64,000 nucleotides of DNA from Pseudomonas syringae KCTC 12500. GTDB lineage: Bacteria > Pseudomonadota > Gammaproteobacteria > Pseudomonadales > Pseudomonadaceae. A model generated the notes under the pieces. That model did not search any database. It had not been told where the DNA came from and was given only the letters and a program-made list of their open reading frames with translations. Positions 1-12,173 of the stretch are shown one piece after another. The first letter of the stretch is position 1. Each line of letters begins with the position of its first letter. Location: positions 3,197,501 through 3,261,500 of the forward strand of contig NZ_AYTM02000002.1 in NCBI RefSeq assembly GCF_000507185.2, in the 5' to 3' direction. Made by a program: the position numbers and the translations under genes.

Positions 1-1840
<1,840 letters not shown>

Positions 1841-1998
1841 ATAACACCCAAGCAATTTGCGTCGAACGACCAGATTGCGGTGACTGTGAAGATGACACGA
1901 ACCGAAAGTTTGCGTCACGAATGACACCTGAACCAGCTTGCTATCACATACCCGATTTGCTGAAGCGCGCCGCAGGGCACGATTCGGTACCCGAATTT

Positions 1999-2115
1999 CT
2001 TGACGACCATAGAGCATTGGAACCACCTGATCCCATCCCGAACTCAGTAGTGAAACGATGTATCGCCGATGGTAGTGTGGGGTTTCCCCATGTGAGAGTA
2101 GGTCATCGTCAAGAT
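1999..2115 (+). rRNA. rrf: 5S ribosomal RNA
   Basis: About 117 bases with the canonical 5S features: terminal helix CTTGACGA pairing with TCGTCAAG, the GGAACCACCTGATCCCATCC segment and the GTGGGGTTTCCCCATGTGAGAG segment. It follows the 23S after a spacer of about 160 bases that contains no tRNA, the usual Pseudomonas layout. Ends are set from the terminal helix and are accurate to a few bases. Confidence 0.97.
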
Positions 2116-2126
2116 TAAATTCCAGA

Positions 2127-2161
2127 AACCCTCATCGCTTACGCGTTGAGGGTTTTTTTTT
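2127..2161 (+). terminator. Rho-independent terminator of the rRNA operon
   Basis: An imperfect stem, AACCCTCA paired with TGAGGGTT around a short loop, is followed by a run of nine T. It sits 12 bases after 5S and closes the rRNA transcript. Confidence 0.9.
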
Positions 2162-2308
2162 GTCTGGGGTTCCAGAAACCTCTGCATCCTCCTGAGCTCA
2201 TAACTCTACCTCTCCGGCAGTCATCCAGACCCACGTGCTTATGGCAATCCGGCGCGCTTGCCCTTATGGTTCGGCATCAGGTTCCACGCACCCGTCAAGG
2301 AAGCAAGC

Positions 2309-5300
2309 ATGTCCGTTACAACCTCTCTGAGTGCAGGCTTCATGGTGGTTCAAGGCAACCGCCCGGATGAACTGCGCAGTCTGGTTGTGTCCTGGATGCG
2401 GCGATATCCATTGGCGCCCCTGGAAAACGAGATTGCTCTGGTGCAGAGCAACGGCATTGCGCAATGGCTGAAGCTGGCCTTGGCCGAAGATGCTCAGGAT
2501 GAAGATAACGGTGGCTGTGGTATCGCTGCCGCCATCGACGTCCAGTTGCCCGGCAGTTTCATGTGGACCCTGTATCGCATGGTGCTGGGGGCGGATGAGA
2601 TCCCCCAGACGTCCTTGCTCGACAAGACCCCTTTGACCTGGCGCTTGATGCGCTTGCTGCCGTCGCTGATCAATCAGCCACACTTCGAGCCCCTGCAGCG
2701 CTTCCTGACCGACGACACGGATCTGCGCAAGCGCTATCAACTGTCCGAGCGCCTGTCCGATCTGTTCGACCAATATCAGGTTTACCGCGCTGACTGGCTG
2801 GAAGACTGGGCCGCTGGCCGTCATCAATTGCGCGACGTACGAGGTCAGTCCAGACCATTGTCAGCTGCCAATTGCTGGCAAGCCGAACTGTGGCGCGCGC
2901 TGCTTGACGACGTCGGGGCTGAAGGGATGTCGCAGAGCCGCGCGGGGGGGCATCAGCGTTTTATCGAGCGCATCGGCAACATGACCGAAGCGCCACCGGG
3001 CTTACCGGCACGCGTCATCGTTTTCGGCATTTCGTCACTGCCGGCACAAGCGCTTGAGGCGTTGGCAGGGCTGGCCAGGTTCAGTCAGGTTCTGCTCTGT
3101 GTCCACAATCCGTGCCGTCACCACTGGACCGATATCGTCGCCGACAAGGACCTGCTGCGTCACCAGTACAAACGCCAGGCGCGCAAGAGCGGAATGCCGA
3201 TGGTCCTCGACCCGCAAGCGCTGCATCAGCATGCTCACCCTTTGCTCGCGGCCTGGGGCAAGCAGGGACGTGATTACATCAACCTGCTGGACAGCCATGA
3301 CGACCCACGCAGCTACCGTTCCTCGTTCAAGGACGAGCGCATTGATCTGTTCAGTGAAGCGCAGCCCACCACACTGCTGAACCAGTTGCAGGACGATATT
3401 CTCGAACTGCGTCCGCTGGATGAAACCCGCGAACTCTGGCCGGCAGTCGATCCTCTCGAGGATCGCTCGATCCGCTTCCATGTGGCCCACAGCGCGCAGC
3501 GCGAAGTGGAAGTGCTGCATGACCAGCTACTGGCGAGATTCAGCAAAGACCCTGGCCTGCGCCCGCGTGACGTGATTGTCATGGTCCCGGATATCGACAG
3601 CTATGCCCCACACATACGCGCGGTATTCGGGCAGATCGAGCGCGAAGATCGTCGCTTCATCCCCTTTACGCTGGCTGACCAGGGCCAGCGCGGCCGCGAG
3701 CCGTTGCTGATCGCTGTCGAGCACCTGCTCAAACTCCCGGACAGCCGTTTCCCGGTCAGCGAGATTCTTGATCTGCTGGACGTTCCAGCCTTGCGCGCAC
3801 GCTTCAGGATTCAGGAGCGTGACCTGCCAACGCTGCATCGCTGGATAGAAGGCGCAGGCATTCGTTGGGGCCTTAATGCCCAGCAGCGTGCTGGTCTGGG
3901 GCTGCCGGATGCCCTTGAGCAGAACAGCTGGCATTTCGGCCTGCGTCGTATGTTGCTGGGTTACGCCGTGGGTGCCGGTGCGGCTTACGACGGCATCGAA
4001 CCTTACGATGAGATCGGCGGGCTTGATGCGGCGTTGATCGGTCCGCTGGTCGCGTTGATTGACGCCCTTCAGGTTGCCCACACAGAGTTGTCGACACCCA
4101 CCACTCCGGAAGCGTGGGGTGCCCGTCTGCAATCGCTGCTGCAGTTGTTCTTTCTTGCCGACAGCGAGCATGACGATTACCTGCTTGCCCAGTTGGAAAC
4201 ACTGCGCGAGAACTGGCTGGAAACCTGTGCAACGGTAAGGCTGACCGATGAGCTGCCGCTGACCGTTGTGCGTGAGGCCTGGCTGGCCGGGCTCGATCAA
4301 GGGCGCCTGTCCCAGCGTTTTCTCGCGGGCTCGGTCAACTTCTGCACGCTGATGCCCATGCGCGCCATTCCGTTCAAAGTGGTCTGCCTGTTGGGCATGA
4401 ACGACGGCGATTACCCGCGCGCGCAACCGCCGCTGGATTTCGACCTGATGGGCAGCGATTACCGCCCCGGCGACCGTTCCCGGCGTGAAGACGATCGTTA
4501 CCTGTTGCTGGAAGCCTTGCTCTCGGCCAGGGACCAGCTGTATGTCAGTTGGGTTGGCCACAGCATTCGTGACAACAGTGAGCGTCCTGCTTCGGTACTC
4601 ATCGGACAGTTGCGCGATCACCTCGCCAGCGGCTGGAAGCTGGCCGGCGAGACCGACCCGGACGTTAAACAGGATGATGAGCGCTTGCTGAAGGCCCTGA
4701 CTGTGAATCACCCATTGCAACCCTTCAGTGCCAATTACTTCCACGCCGGCACGGGGTATTTCAGCTTCGCCCGCGAATGGCGCCTGCTACATGAAACCGA
4801 CCTTCAGGTGCCCGTGCCTCAAGCACTGCCCGCTCATGAACAGGACGAACCGCTGTCCATTGCGCAGCTACAGGATTTCCTGAGAAACCCGGTAAAGCAC
4901 TTTTTCAGCCAGCGCCTGAAGATTTATTTCGAAGTCGCTGAAGCGCCGCTCGCCGACGAAGAACCGTTCGTTCTCGATGCCCTTGAGCGCTATGGCCTGA
5001 GTGAAAGCCTGCTTGGCGCTGGCATGTCCTCTCCGGACAACATGGATGCTGCTCTGCAGACCCAAGCGCTGAAACTGCAAGCCAGTGGTCTGTTGCCGCT
5101 CGCAGGTTTCGGCACCTTGATGCAGAGCGAACTGATCGAGCCGCTGCCGGACGTACTCAGGCGCTACCACGATCTGTTGACCCTCTGGCCTGAGACCCTG
5201 AGCAGTGCTTTACCGATCAGCTTCAGCCATGCGGGTGTCAGCATCGACGGCTGGCTGGGCGGACTGCACCGTAATGCCAGTGGCGAGCTGTTGCTGGTCA

Positions 5301-5782
5301 CCGCCATTCCCAACAGCATCGGCTCGAAAAAGACCCGCAAATGGCACCGGCTGATTCGGCCTTGGGTCAATCATCTGGTGGCGTGCGCCTGCGATCTGCC
5401 GTTGAGCACGGCACTGGTCGCCAGTGATGAAACCCTGATGCTGGAGCCGCTGGACAAGGCGAGTGCCGTCACCACGCTCAATCACTTGCTGACGGCCTGG
5501 CTGCACGGCATGCAAGAACCCCTTCCGGTCGCGGTCAAAACCGCCTTCGCCTGGTTGGGCCAGCCTGCCGACAAAGCCGAAGCGGCTGCCCGCAAAGCCT
5601 ACGAAGGTGACGGACAGACCACCGATGGCGAGCGTCGCGAAAGCACGGCACTGGCCCGGCAGTTCCCGGACTTCGACGCGCTGATGGGCAGTGAAGAATT
5701 CGCAGGCTGGTGCGAGACGCTCTACAAACCGATTTACGATGCGCCCTGGCAGTCGTTGTCCGGCGGGGAGGGCGGCGCATGA
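2309..5782 (+). CDS. recC: Exodeoxyribonuclease V subunit gamma (RecC)
   Basis: RecC is the Chi-recognising, non-catalytic subunit of the cytoplasmic RecBCD helicase-nuclease that processes double-strand DNA ends for RecA loading. The 1157-residue product has the usual family length. The N-terminal region has the degenerate helicase-like segment with NEIALVQSNGIAQWLK, and the middle holds MRAIPFKVVCLLGMNDGDYPR and SRREDDRYLLLEALLSAR, typical of RecC. I start at ATG 2309 because AAGGAAG lies just before it; an in-frame start at 2258 lacks such a site. Its TGA overlaps the recB ATG, so the three rec genes are translationally coupled. The order recC-recB-recD without ptrA is usual for Pseudomonas. 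Confidence 0.96.
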   Translation: MSVTTSLSAGFMVVQGNRPDELRSLVVSWMRRYPLAPLENEIALVQSNGIAQWLKLALAEDAQDEDNGGCGIAAAIDVQLPGSFMWTLYRMVLGADEIPQTSLLDKTPLTWRLMRLLPSLINQPHFEPLQRFLTDDTDLRKRYQLSERLSDLFDQYQVYRADWLEDWAAGRHQLRDVRGQSRPLSAANCWQAELWRALLDDVGAEGMSQSRAGGHQRFIERIGNMTEAPPGLPARVIVFGISSLPAQALEALAGLARFSQVLLCVHNPCRHHWTDIVADKDLLRHQYKRQARKSGMPMVLDPQALHQHAHPLLAAWGKQGRDYINLLDSHDDPRSYRSSFKDERIDLFSEAQPTTLLNQLQDDILELRPLDETRELWPAVDPLEDRSIRFHVAHSAQREVEVLHDQLLARFSKDPGLRPRDVIVMVPDIDSYAPHIRAVFGQIEREDRRFIPFTLADQGQRGREPLLIAVEHLLKLPDSRFPVSEILDLLDVPALRARFRIQERDLPTLHRWIEGAGIRWGLNAQQRAGLGLPDALEQNSWHFGLRRMLLGYAVGAGAAYDGIEPYDEIGGLDAALIGPLVALIDALQVAHTELSTPTTPEAWGARLQSLLQLFFLADSEHDDYLLAQLETLRENWLETCATVRLTDELPLTVVREAWLAGLDQGRLSQRFLAGSVNFCTLMPMRAIPFKVVCLLGMNDGDYPRAQPPLDFDLMGSDYRPGDRSRREDDRYLLLEALLSARDQLYVSWVGHSIRDNSERPASVLIGQLRDHLASGWKLAGETDPDVKQDDERLLKALTVNHPLQPFSANYFHAGTGYFSFAREWRLLHETDLQVPVPQALPAHEQDEPLSIAQLQDFLRNPVKHFFSQRLKIYFEVAEAPLADEEPFVLDALERYGLSESLLGAGMSSPDNMDAALQTQALKLQASGLLPLAGFGTLMQSELIEPLPDVLRRYHDLLTLWPETLSSALPISFSHAGVSIDGWLGGLHRNASGELLLVTAIPNSIGSKKTRKWHRLIRPWVNHLVACACDLPLSTALVASDETLMLEPLDKASAVTTLNHLLTAWLHGMQEPLPVAVKTAFAWLGQPADKAEAAARKAYEGDGQTTDGERRESTALARQFPDFDALMGSEEFAGWCETLYKPIYDAPWQSLSGGEGGA

Positions 5783-8700
5783 GCGAGCAATCCCTTCCCC
5801 TCGCGCTGCGCTTTCCACTGCGCGGCAGTCAGCTGATCGAGGCCAGCGCCGGCACCGGCAAGACCTTCACCATCTCCGCCCTGTACTTGCGTCTGGTGCT
5901 TGGCCACGGCACCGAACAGTCCGGCTTTGGTCGCGAACTGCTGCCGCCGCAGATCCTTGTGGTGACCTTCACCGACGCCGCGACCAAAGAGTTGCGTGAC
6001 AGAATTCGTACCCGGCTGGCGGAGGCTGCACGCTTCTTCCGTGACGAGATCGCCGCCCCCGATGGCCTGATTGCCGACCTCCGTGAACAGTTCGAAGCGT
6101 CGCTATGGCCAGCCTGCGCCAGCCGTCTGGACATCGCTGCTCAGTGGATGGACGAGGCCGCGGTCTCGACCATCCACAGTTGGTGCCAGCGCATGTTGCG
6201 CGAGCACGCCTTCGACAGCGGCAGCCTGTTCACCCAGACGCTGGAAACCGACCATAGCGATTTGCTCGGCGAAGTCCTGCGCGATTACTGGCGCCGCTTC
6301 TGCTACCCCATGAGCGGCGACGCACTGCTCTGGGTGCGGGAAAACCTCAGCGGTCCGGCGGCGTTGTTGCCGCGTGTGCGAGGTCTGTTCGGCCGCGAGC
6401 GCAGTCCACTCAGCCAGGAACCGGCCGAACTGATCGCGGCGTCATTGCAGGAGCGCCGGGCAGCGCTTGCCGCGCTGAAAGCGCCGTGGGCCGTTTGGTC
6501 CGACGAGTTGTATGCGCTGTGTCAGGACGCGGTCGCTCGCAAGGCAGTCGATGGCCGCAAAATGCAGGAGCGCTATTTCAAACCCTGGTTTGAAAAGCTT
6601 GCCGCCTGGGCCGCTGACGACACACAGGAAGCGCTGGATCTGGGCACCGGTTTCACTCGTCTGACCCCCGAAGGCATTGCCGAAGCCTGGAAGAGCGAGC
6701 CACCTGTGCACCCGGCCTTCGAGGCCATGGCGCAGCTGAAGGCAGCGCTCGACGGCTTGCCAAAACCCGATGCTGCCGTGTTGCAGCATGCGGCGCAGTG
6801 GGTCAGCGCGCGCTTTGAAGAAGAGAAGCGTCGCCGCGCCGAGATGGGCTTTGATGACATGCTGCTCAGGCTCGACGCTGCCTTGCATGGCGCTGGCGGC
6901 GAGCGTCTGGCCACCCTGATTCGCGAGCAGTTTCCGGTGGCGTTGATCGACGAATTCCAGGACACCGATCCGGTCCAGTACCGGATCTTCGACAGCATCT
7001 ATCGTCTCGAGGCCAACGATGAGCAGACCGGGCTGTTCTTGATTGGCGACCCGAAACAGGCGATCTATGCGTTTCGCGGCGCCGATATCTACACCTACCT
7101 GCGTGCCCGCCAGGCGACCGATGGCCGTTGGCATACACTGGACACCAACTACCGCTCCAGTCATGCGATGGTCGAGTCGGTCAACCATGTCTTCACGCGG
7201 GCAGAGCAACGTGAGCACGGTCGCGGTGCGTTCCTGTTTCGTGATGAGCACGGCAATCAGGTGCCGTTCTCCGATGCGCTGGCCCAAGGCCGTAAAGAGA
7301 CGCTGCACGTCGACGGTACACCCCTGACGGCGCTGACGGTCTGGCACCTGCAAAGTGACCAGCCGGTGTCCGGCGTGGTTTATCGTCAGCAGTTGGCAGC
7401 CAGTTGCGCGAGCGAGATCGTGCGTCTGCTCAATGCCGGTCAGCAGGGCAGTGCCGGTTTCGTCACGCCCGACAACACACTGCGCGGGCTGCGTCCGGCC
7501 GACATTGCGATTCTGGTCCGCGACGGCAAGGAAGCGCAGGCGGTGCGTCAGCAACTGACCGCGCGCGGCGTGCGCAGCGTGTACCTGTCCGACAAGGATT
7601 CGGTGTTCGCCGCTCAGGAAGCCCACGATATGTTGTCCTGGCTCAAGGCCTGTGCCGAGCCGGACTCCGAACGCACGCTGCGTGCCGCGCTGGCGTGTAT
7701 CACGCTGGACCTGCCGCTGGCCGAGCTGGAACGCCTGAATCAGGACGAGCTGGCATGGGAGCGGCGCGTCATGCAGTTTCGTGGCTATCGCGCCATATGG
7801 CGCAGCCAGGGCGTGCTGCCGATGCTGCGCCGTCTGCTGCATGACTTTGCTCTGCCACAGACCTTGATGACCCGCAACGACGGCGAGCGAGTCCTCACCA
7901 ACCTGCTGCACCTGTCTGAACTGCTGCAGCAGGCCGCCGCCGAACTGGATGGCGAGCAGGCGCTGATCCGTCATCTGGGCGACCACCTGGCACTCTCCGG
8001 TCAGGCCGGGGAAGAGCAGATCCTGCGTCTGGAAAGCGACGAGCAACTGGTCAAGGTGGTCACCATCCACAAGTCCAAGGGCCTGCAGTACCCGCTGGTG
8101 TTCCTGCCGTTCATTTGCTCCTCGAAACCGGTGGACGGCAGCCGCTTGCCTCTTCAGTTTCATGACGCCGACGGCAAGTCCCAGATCAGCCTGCAGCCTA
8201 CCGAGGCGCTGATTCAGCAAGCCGATGATGAGCGTCTGGCCGAAGACCTGCGTTTGCTCTACGTCGCACTCACCCGATCGGAACATGCCTGCTGGCTGGG
8301 CGTCGCCGACCTCAAGCGTGGCAATGCCAACACCTCCATGCTGCACCGTTCCGCACTGGGTTACCTGCTGGGCGGTGGCGCAGTGCTGGCCGAGTCGGCG
8401 GAGTTGAACGTCTGGCTGCGTGATCTGGCCCAAGGGTGTGAGGCGATTGCCTTGCAGCCTGTTCCGGAGCCCACCGACGAGAGCTTCAGTGCGCCGCGCA
8501 ACGAAGCGGCGCTGGTCAAGCTGCTGGTGCCCAAACGCCGCGCTGCCGAGAACTGGTGGATTGCGTCCTACAGTGCCCTGCGTATCGGCGACACGGTAAC
8601 GGCCGGTGCCGATGAATCGCCTGACAGCCCGCAGGCACAGAAACTGTTCGACGACGAGCGTCTGGACCCCGAAGCCCCGCGCGACATCCTGACCACCGGC

Positions 8701-9471
8701 GGCGATATCCATCGTTTTCCGCGTGGTCCCAATCCCGGCACCTTTCTGCACGGGCTGCTCGAATGGGCTGGCAACGAAGGGTTTGCGATGACCGCGCACG
8801 CGCCGGAGAAACTGCAAGACGCCGTCGCCCGGCGCTGCAATCGACGCGGTTGGGCAGGCTGGATCAATACCCTGAGCGATTGGCTGCAACACATGCTGAA
8901 CATGCCGTTGCGCTTGTCGCCTGATGCCGCACCGGTGGCCCTGGGCGAACTGGATCAGCCCAATCAGTACCGTGTGGAAATGGAATTCTGGTTCGCCAGC
9001 AATAACGTCAACGTCGCGCAGATGGACGCCCTCGTGCGCCGCTTCACCCACGACAACGCGCCGCGTGCTGCGACCGAGACGGTCTCGCTCAACGGCATGT
9101 TCAAGGGCTTTATCGACCTGACGTTCGAACATGAGGGCCGGTATTACGTGGCGGACTACAAGTCCAACTGGCTGGGCAGTGACGACAGTGCGTACACCCA
9201 GCTGGCGATGGAAACCGCCATTCTCGACAACCGCTACGACCTGCAATACGTCCTCTACCTGCTGGCTCTGCACCGTCAGCTCAAGACGCGGATGGCCGAC
9301 TACGATTACGACCAGCACATGGGCGGCGCTCTGTACCTGTTTCTGCGCGGCAGTCGTTCGGCCTCTCAGGGAGCGTATTTCACCCGTCCGCCACGTGAGC
9401 TGATCGAGAGTCTGGACCTGCTGTTTCAGGGCAAACCGATAGCGCATGACCTGCCGGGAGCATTGGCATGA
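5779..9471 (+). CDS. recB: Exodeoxyribonuclease V subunit beta (RecB)
   Basis: RecB is the 3'-5' SF1A helicase and the nuclease of RecBCD. The 1230-residue product shows a Walker A motif, EASAGTGKTF, at about residues 21-30; helicase motif II, LIDEFQDTDP; the GDPKQAIYAFRGAD motif; and VVTIHKSKGLQYPLVFLPF, motif V. The C-terminal nuclease domain carries VADYKSNWLG with the catalytic Asp and Lys. The start at ATG 5779 overlaps the recC stop (ATGA); an upstream in-frame start at 5710 would lie deep inside recC and is rejected. The recD start overlaps its own TGA in the same way. Confidence 0.97.
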   Translation: MSEQSLPLALRFPLRGSQLIEASAGTGKTFTISALYLRLVLGHGTEQSGFGRELLPPQILVVTFTDAATKELRDRIRTRLAEAARFFRDEIAAPDGLIADLREQFEASLWPACASRLDIAAQWMDEAAVSTIHSWCQRMLREHAFDSGSLFTQTLETDHSDLLGEVLRDYWRRFCYPMSGDALLWVRENLSGPAALLPRVRGLFGRERSPLSQEPAELIAASLQERRAALAALKAPWAVWSDELYALCQDAVARKAVDGRKMQERYFKPWFEKLAAWAADDTQEALDLGTGFTRLTPEGIAEAWKSEPPVHPAFEAMAQLKAALDGLPKPDAAVLQHAAQWVSARFEEEKRRRAEMGFDDMLLRLDAALHGAGGERLATLIREQFPVALIDEFQDTDPVQYRIFDSIYRLEANDEQTGLFLIGDPKQAIYAFRGADIYTYLRARQATDGRWHTLDTNYRSSHAMVESVNHVFTRAEQREHGRGAFLFRDEHGNQVPFSDALAQGRKETLHVDGTPLTALTVWHLQSDQPVSGVVYRQQLAASCASEIVRLLNAGQQGSAGFVTPDNTLRGLRPADIAILVRDGKEAQAVRQQLTARGVRSVYLSDKDSVFAAQEAHDMLSWLKACAEPDSERTLRAALACITLDLPLAELERLNQDELAWERRVMQFRGYRAIWRSQGVLPMLRRLLHDFALPQTLMTRNDGERVLTNLLHLSELLQQAAAELDGEQALIRHLGDHLALSGQAGEEQILRLESDEQLVKVVTIHKSKGLQYPLVFLPFICSSKPVDGSRLPLQFHDADGKSQISLQPTEALIQQADDERLAEDLRLLYVALTRSEHACWLGVADLKRGNANTSMLHRSALGYLLGGGAVLAESAELNVWLRDLAQGCEAIALQPVPEPTDESFSAPRNEAALVKLLVPKRRAAENWWIASYSALRIGDTVTAGADESPDSPQAQKLFDDERLDPEAPRDILTTGGDIHRFPRGPNPGTFLHGLLEWAGNEGFAMTAHAPEKLQDAVARRCNRRGWAGWINTLSDWLQHMLNMPLRLSPDAAPVALGELDQPNQYRVEMEFWFASNNVNVAQMDALVRRFTHDNAPRAATETVSLNGMFKGFIDLTFEHEGRYYVADYKSNWLGSDDSAYTQLAMETAILDNRYDLQYVLYLLALHRQLKTRMADYDYDQHMGGALYLFLRGSRSASQGAYFTRPPRELIESLDLLFQGKPIAHDLPGALA

Positions 9472-11561
9472 GCCGCTCGTTCGATGATCTGTTGCCTACC
9501 GCGCTGGACGATATCAGCCTCGCTGAGTTGAGCCCGCTGACGCGTGTCAGCGATCTGCTGATCCTGCTCGAACGTTGGGTCGAGCGCGGCTGGTTGCGTG
9601 CTCTGGACAAGGCGTTCGTCGCGTTCCTGAGTGATCTCGATCCGCAGGCCGATCCGTTGGTGCTGGTGGCTGCGGCGCTTACCAGCCATCAGCTCGGCCA
9701 CGGTCACGTCTGCCTTGATCTGTACGAGACCCTCAAAGAACCGGACTTCGCCCTGTCACTGCCACCCGAAGGCGATCAGCAGAGCGCGCCGATGCTGCTG
9801 CCCTCACAACTGCTGGCAGCACTGGATGGCGCCGCCTGGTGCCAGGCGCTGGCAGACAGCATGCTGGTTGCCGAGGTGGGCGATTCAAGTGCCGAAGCGC
9901 GACAAAAACCACTGGTGCTGGCCGAGCGGCGTCTATACCTGCGTCGCTACTGGACTTACGAACGGCGTATCGCAGCAGCCTTGCGTCAGCGCCTGGCCCA
10001 GCGTGAAACGCCGCCGGAGGGTCTGCCGCAGCAGCTCGACGCGTTGTTCGGTCCGGCCGATCCCTCGCCACAAGCCGTCATCGACTGGCAGAAACTTGCC
10101 TGCGCGCTGGCGACCCGCAAGGGCTTCAGCATCATCACCGGCGGCCCCGGCACCGGCAAAACCACCACGGTGGTACGCCTGCTGGCCTTGTTGCAGGCCC
10201 CGGCGGTACAGAGTGGCCAACCGCTGCGCATCCGGCTCGCGGCGCCCACCGGCAAGGCGGCGGCACGTCTGACCGAGTCCATCAGTCAACAGGTGCAGAG
10301 CCTGGATGTCAGTGACGACGTACGACAGAAAATCCCCAGCGAGGTGACCACCGTCCACCGTCTGCTGGGCAGTCGGCCCGGTACCCGCCACTTCCGCCAC
10401 CACGCGGGCAATTTGCTGCCGCTCGACGTGCTGGTGGTTGATGAAGCCTCCATGATCGACCTGGAAATGATGGCCAATCTGCTCGACGCACTGCCTGTGC
10501 ATGCACGCATGGTTCTGCTGGGCGACAAGGACCAGCTGGCGTCCGTGGAGGCGGGGGCGGTACTCGGGGATTTGTGCCGCGACGCCGAAGAAGGTTTCTA
10601 CAGCCCCGACACCCAGGCCTGGCTGGAAGCCGTCAGCGGCGAAGACCTCGGCAAGGGCGGTTTGCGCCAGGGCGATGCACAGCAGCATCCGTTGGCCCAG
10701 CAAGTGGTGATGCTGCGCCACTCGCGTCGCTTCGGCCAAGGCAGCGGCATCGGCCAGCTGGCCCGGCTGGTCAACCAACAACAGGACCAACAGGCCCGCG
10801 CGCTGCTCTCGGCGGGCAGTCATGACGACCTGTTCGCCCTGGCTCTCAAGGGCGAGCAGGACCTCAAGTTCGAACGCCTGGTGCTCGACGGTCTAGGCAG
10901 GGGCGAGCAAGATCCGCAGGGTTACCGGCATTACCTGAACGTACTCGCCGCCGAACGTCCCGCCGACGATTCGGCACTGGACGACGCGTGCTGGACGCGT
11001 TGGGCGCGCTCGGTACTCAGCGCCTTCGACGCCTTTCAACTGCTGTGTGCCGTACGCAAAGGCCCGTGGGGCGTCGAGGGTTTGAACCAGCGCATCACTC
11101 ACGCGCTGTTCAGCGCGAAGCTGATCGAAAGCGAACAGCAATGGTATGAAGGTCGCCCGGTGCTGATGACCCACAACGACTATGGCCTCGGCCTGATGAA
11201 CGGCGACATCGGCATCACCTTGCGCCTGCCCGAGCGCGACGGCGAGGGCAAACAGGTATTGCGCGTCGCCTTCCCCCGCAACGACGGCAGCGAAGGCGTA
11301 CGCTTCGTCCTGCCCAGCCGCCTCAACGAGGTCGAAACCGTGTATGCCATGACCGTACACAAATCCCAGGGCTCGGAATTCGCCCACACCGCCCTGATCC
11401 TGCCCGAAGCGCTCAACCCGGTACTGACCAAGGAGCTCATCTACACCGGCATCACCCGCGCCAAGCACTGGTTCAGCCTCATCGAACCGCGCCAAGGCAT
11501 CTTCGAAGAAGCCCTGCGCCGCAAGGTCAAACGCCTGAGTGGGCTGATGTTGGGGCTTTGA
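9468..11561 (+). CDS. recD: Exodeoxyribonuclease V subunit alpha (RecD)
   Basis: RecD is the 5'-3' SF1B helicase of RecBCD. The 697-residue product has Walker A ITGGPGTGKTTTVV at about residue 221, Walker B LVVDEASMID, and the C-terminal motif YAMTVHKSQGSEF followed by YTGITRAK, all classical for RecD. It begins at an ATG overlapping the recB stop, so the complex is made from one polycistronic message at coupled ratios. No convincing terminator is visible before the Nudix gene about 110 bases downstream. Confidence 0.97.
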   Translation: MSRSFDDLLPTALDDISLAELSPLTRVSDLLILLERWVERGWLRALDKAFVAFLSDLDPQADPLVLVAAALTSHQLGHGHVCLDLYETLKEPDFALSLPPEGDQQSAPMLLPSQLLAALDGAAWCQALADSMLVAEVGDSSAEARQKPLVLAERRLYLRRYWTYERRIAAALRQRLAQRETPPEGLPQQLDALFGPADPSPQAVIDWQKLACALATRKGFSIITGGPGTGKTTTVVRLLALLQAPAVQSGQPLRIRLAAPTGKAAARLTESISQQVQSLDVSDDVRQKIPSEVTTVHRLLGSRPGTRHFRHHAGNLLPLDVLVVDEASMIDLEMMANLLDALPVHARMVLLGDKDQLASVEAGAVLGDLCRDAEEGFYSPDTQAWLEAVSGEDLGKGGLRQGDAQQHPLAQQVVMLRHSRRFGQGSGIGQLARLVNQQQDQQARALLSAGSHDDLFALALKGEQDLKFERLVLDGLGRGEQDPQGYRHYLNVLAAERPADDSALDDACWTRWARSVLSAFDAFQLLCAVRKGPWGVEGLNQRITHALFSAKLIESEQQWYEGRPVLMTHNDYGLGLMNGDIGITLRLPERDGEGKQVLRVAFPRNDGSEGVRFVLPSRLNEVETVYAMTVHKSQGSEFAHTALILPEALNPVLTKELIYTGITRAKHWFSLIEPRQGIFEEALRRKVKRLSGLMLGL

Positions 11562-11668
11562 TCATGTCCGGGCTGTCTGGCGATTTCCAGGTACGAAGTC
11601 GAGCGTCATAATCCCTAGGCTCTTCAATTGGGTTCAAGGGGCAACTGAAAAGGCCAAGGTGTAACTGC

Positions 11669-12073
11669 ATGGCGGCGGATAAAGCGTGTGCTGTGGTTCT
11701 GCGGAACCGGGGAGTGTTGGAGATTCTGGCATTTGAGCATCCGTTGGCGGGCCTGCAATTGGTCAAGGGCAGTGTGGAACCAGGCGAGTCAAGTGGCGCG
11801 GCTGCTGTGCGGGAGTTAATGGAGGAGGCCGGGATTCAAGCGACAGCAAAGCGAAACCTGGGTGAGTGGCACTCCACCATAACGGGACATATCTGGGCAT
11901 TTCATGAATGTGAGGTGGCTCAAGACCTTCCCGATAGCTGGGTGCATTTTGCAGAGGATGATGGAGGACACGATTTCAGATTCTTCTGGCATCCGCTGAT
12001 GAGTGAGCCGTCTGACAGATGGCACCATATTTTCAAGGATGCCTTGAGCTTTCTCAGGGCGAGCCTTGCTTGA
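11669..12073 (+). CDS. Nudix hydrolase family protein
   Basis: A 134-residue single-domain protein with a perfect Nudix box: Gly34, Glu40, Arg48-Glu49, Glu52-Glu53, Gly55 (GX5EX7REUXEEXGU). Nudix enzymes hydrolyse nucleoside diphosphates linked to another group, using Mg2+ held by the box glutamates; the substrate cannot be read from the sequence. The tail is rich in His, Trp and Phe (FRFFWHPL). AAGG lies about nine bases before the ATG. It points the same way as recCBD but is separated by a gap of about 110 bases, so it is probably independent. Confidence 0.85.
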   Translation: MAADKACAVVLRNRGVLEILAFEHPLAGLQLVKGSVEPGESSGAAAVRELMEEAGIQATAKRNLGEWHSTITGHIWAFHECEVAQDLPDSWVHFAEDDGGHDFRFFWHPLMSEPSDRWHHIFKDALSFLRASLA

Positions 12074-12173
12074 GTCTGGGTATGGGTCAGCTCTTCTTAA
12101 GGTACGAAAATCCGGGAGTGTCTTCGTTTGCTCATTGGCTGTGCCGAGTTTGACGTGGCGCGGGTCGCACGCC

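Noticed and set aside
1921..2118. Open frame of 65 codons on the + strand over the 23S-5S spacer
   Set aside because: It overlaps 5S rRNA; rRNA sequence is not translated.
6442..9447. 1001-codon open frame on the minus strand opposite recB
   Set aside because: It lies fully antisense to recB in high-GC DNA, has no recognisable domain, and its amino acid composition is that of a shadow frame.
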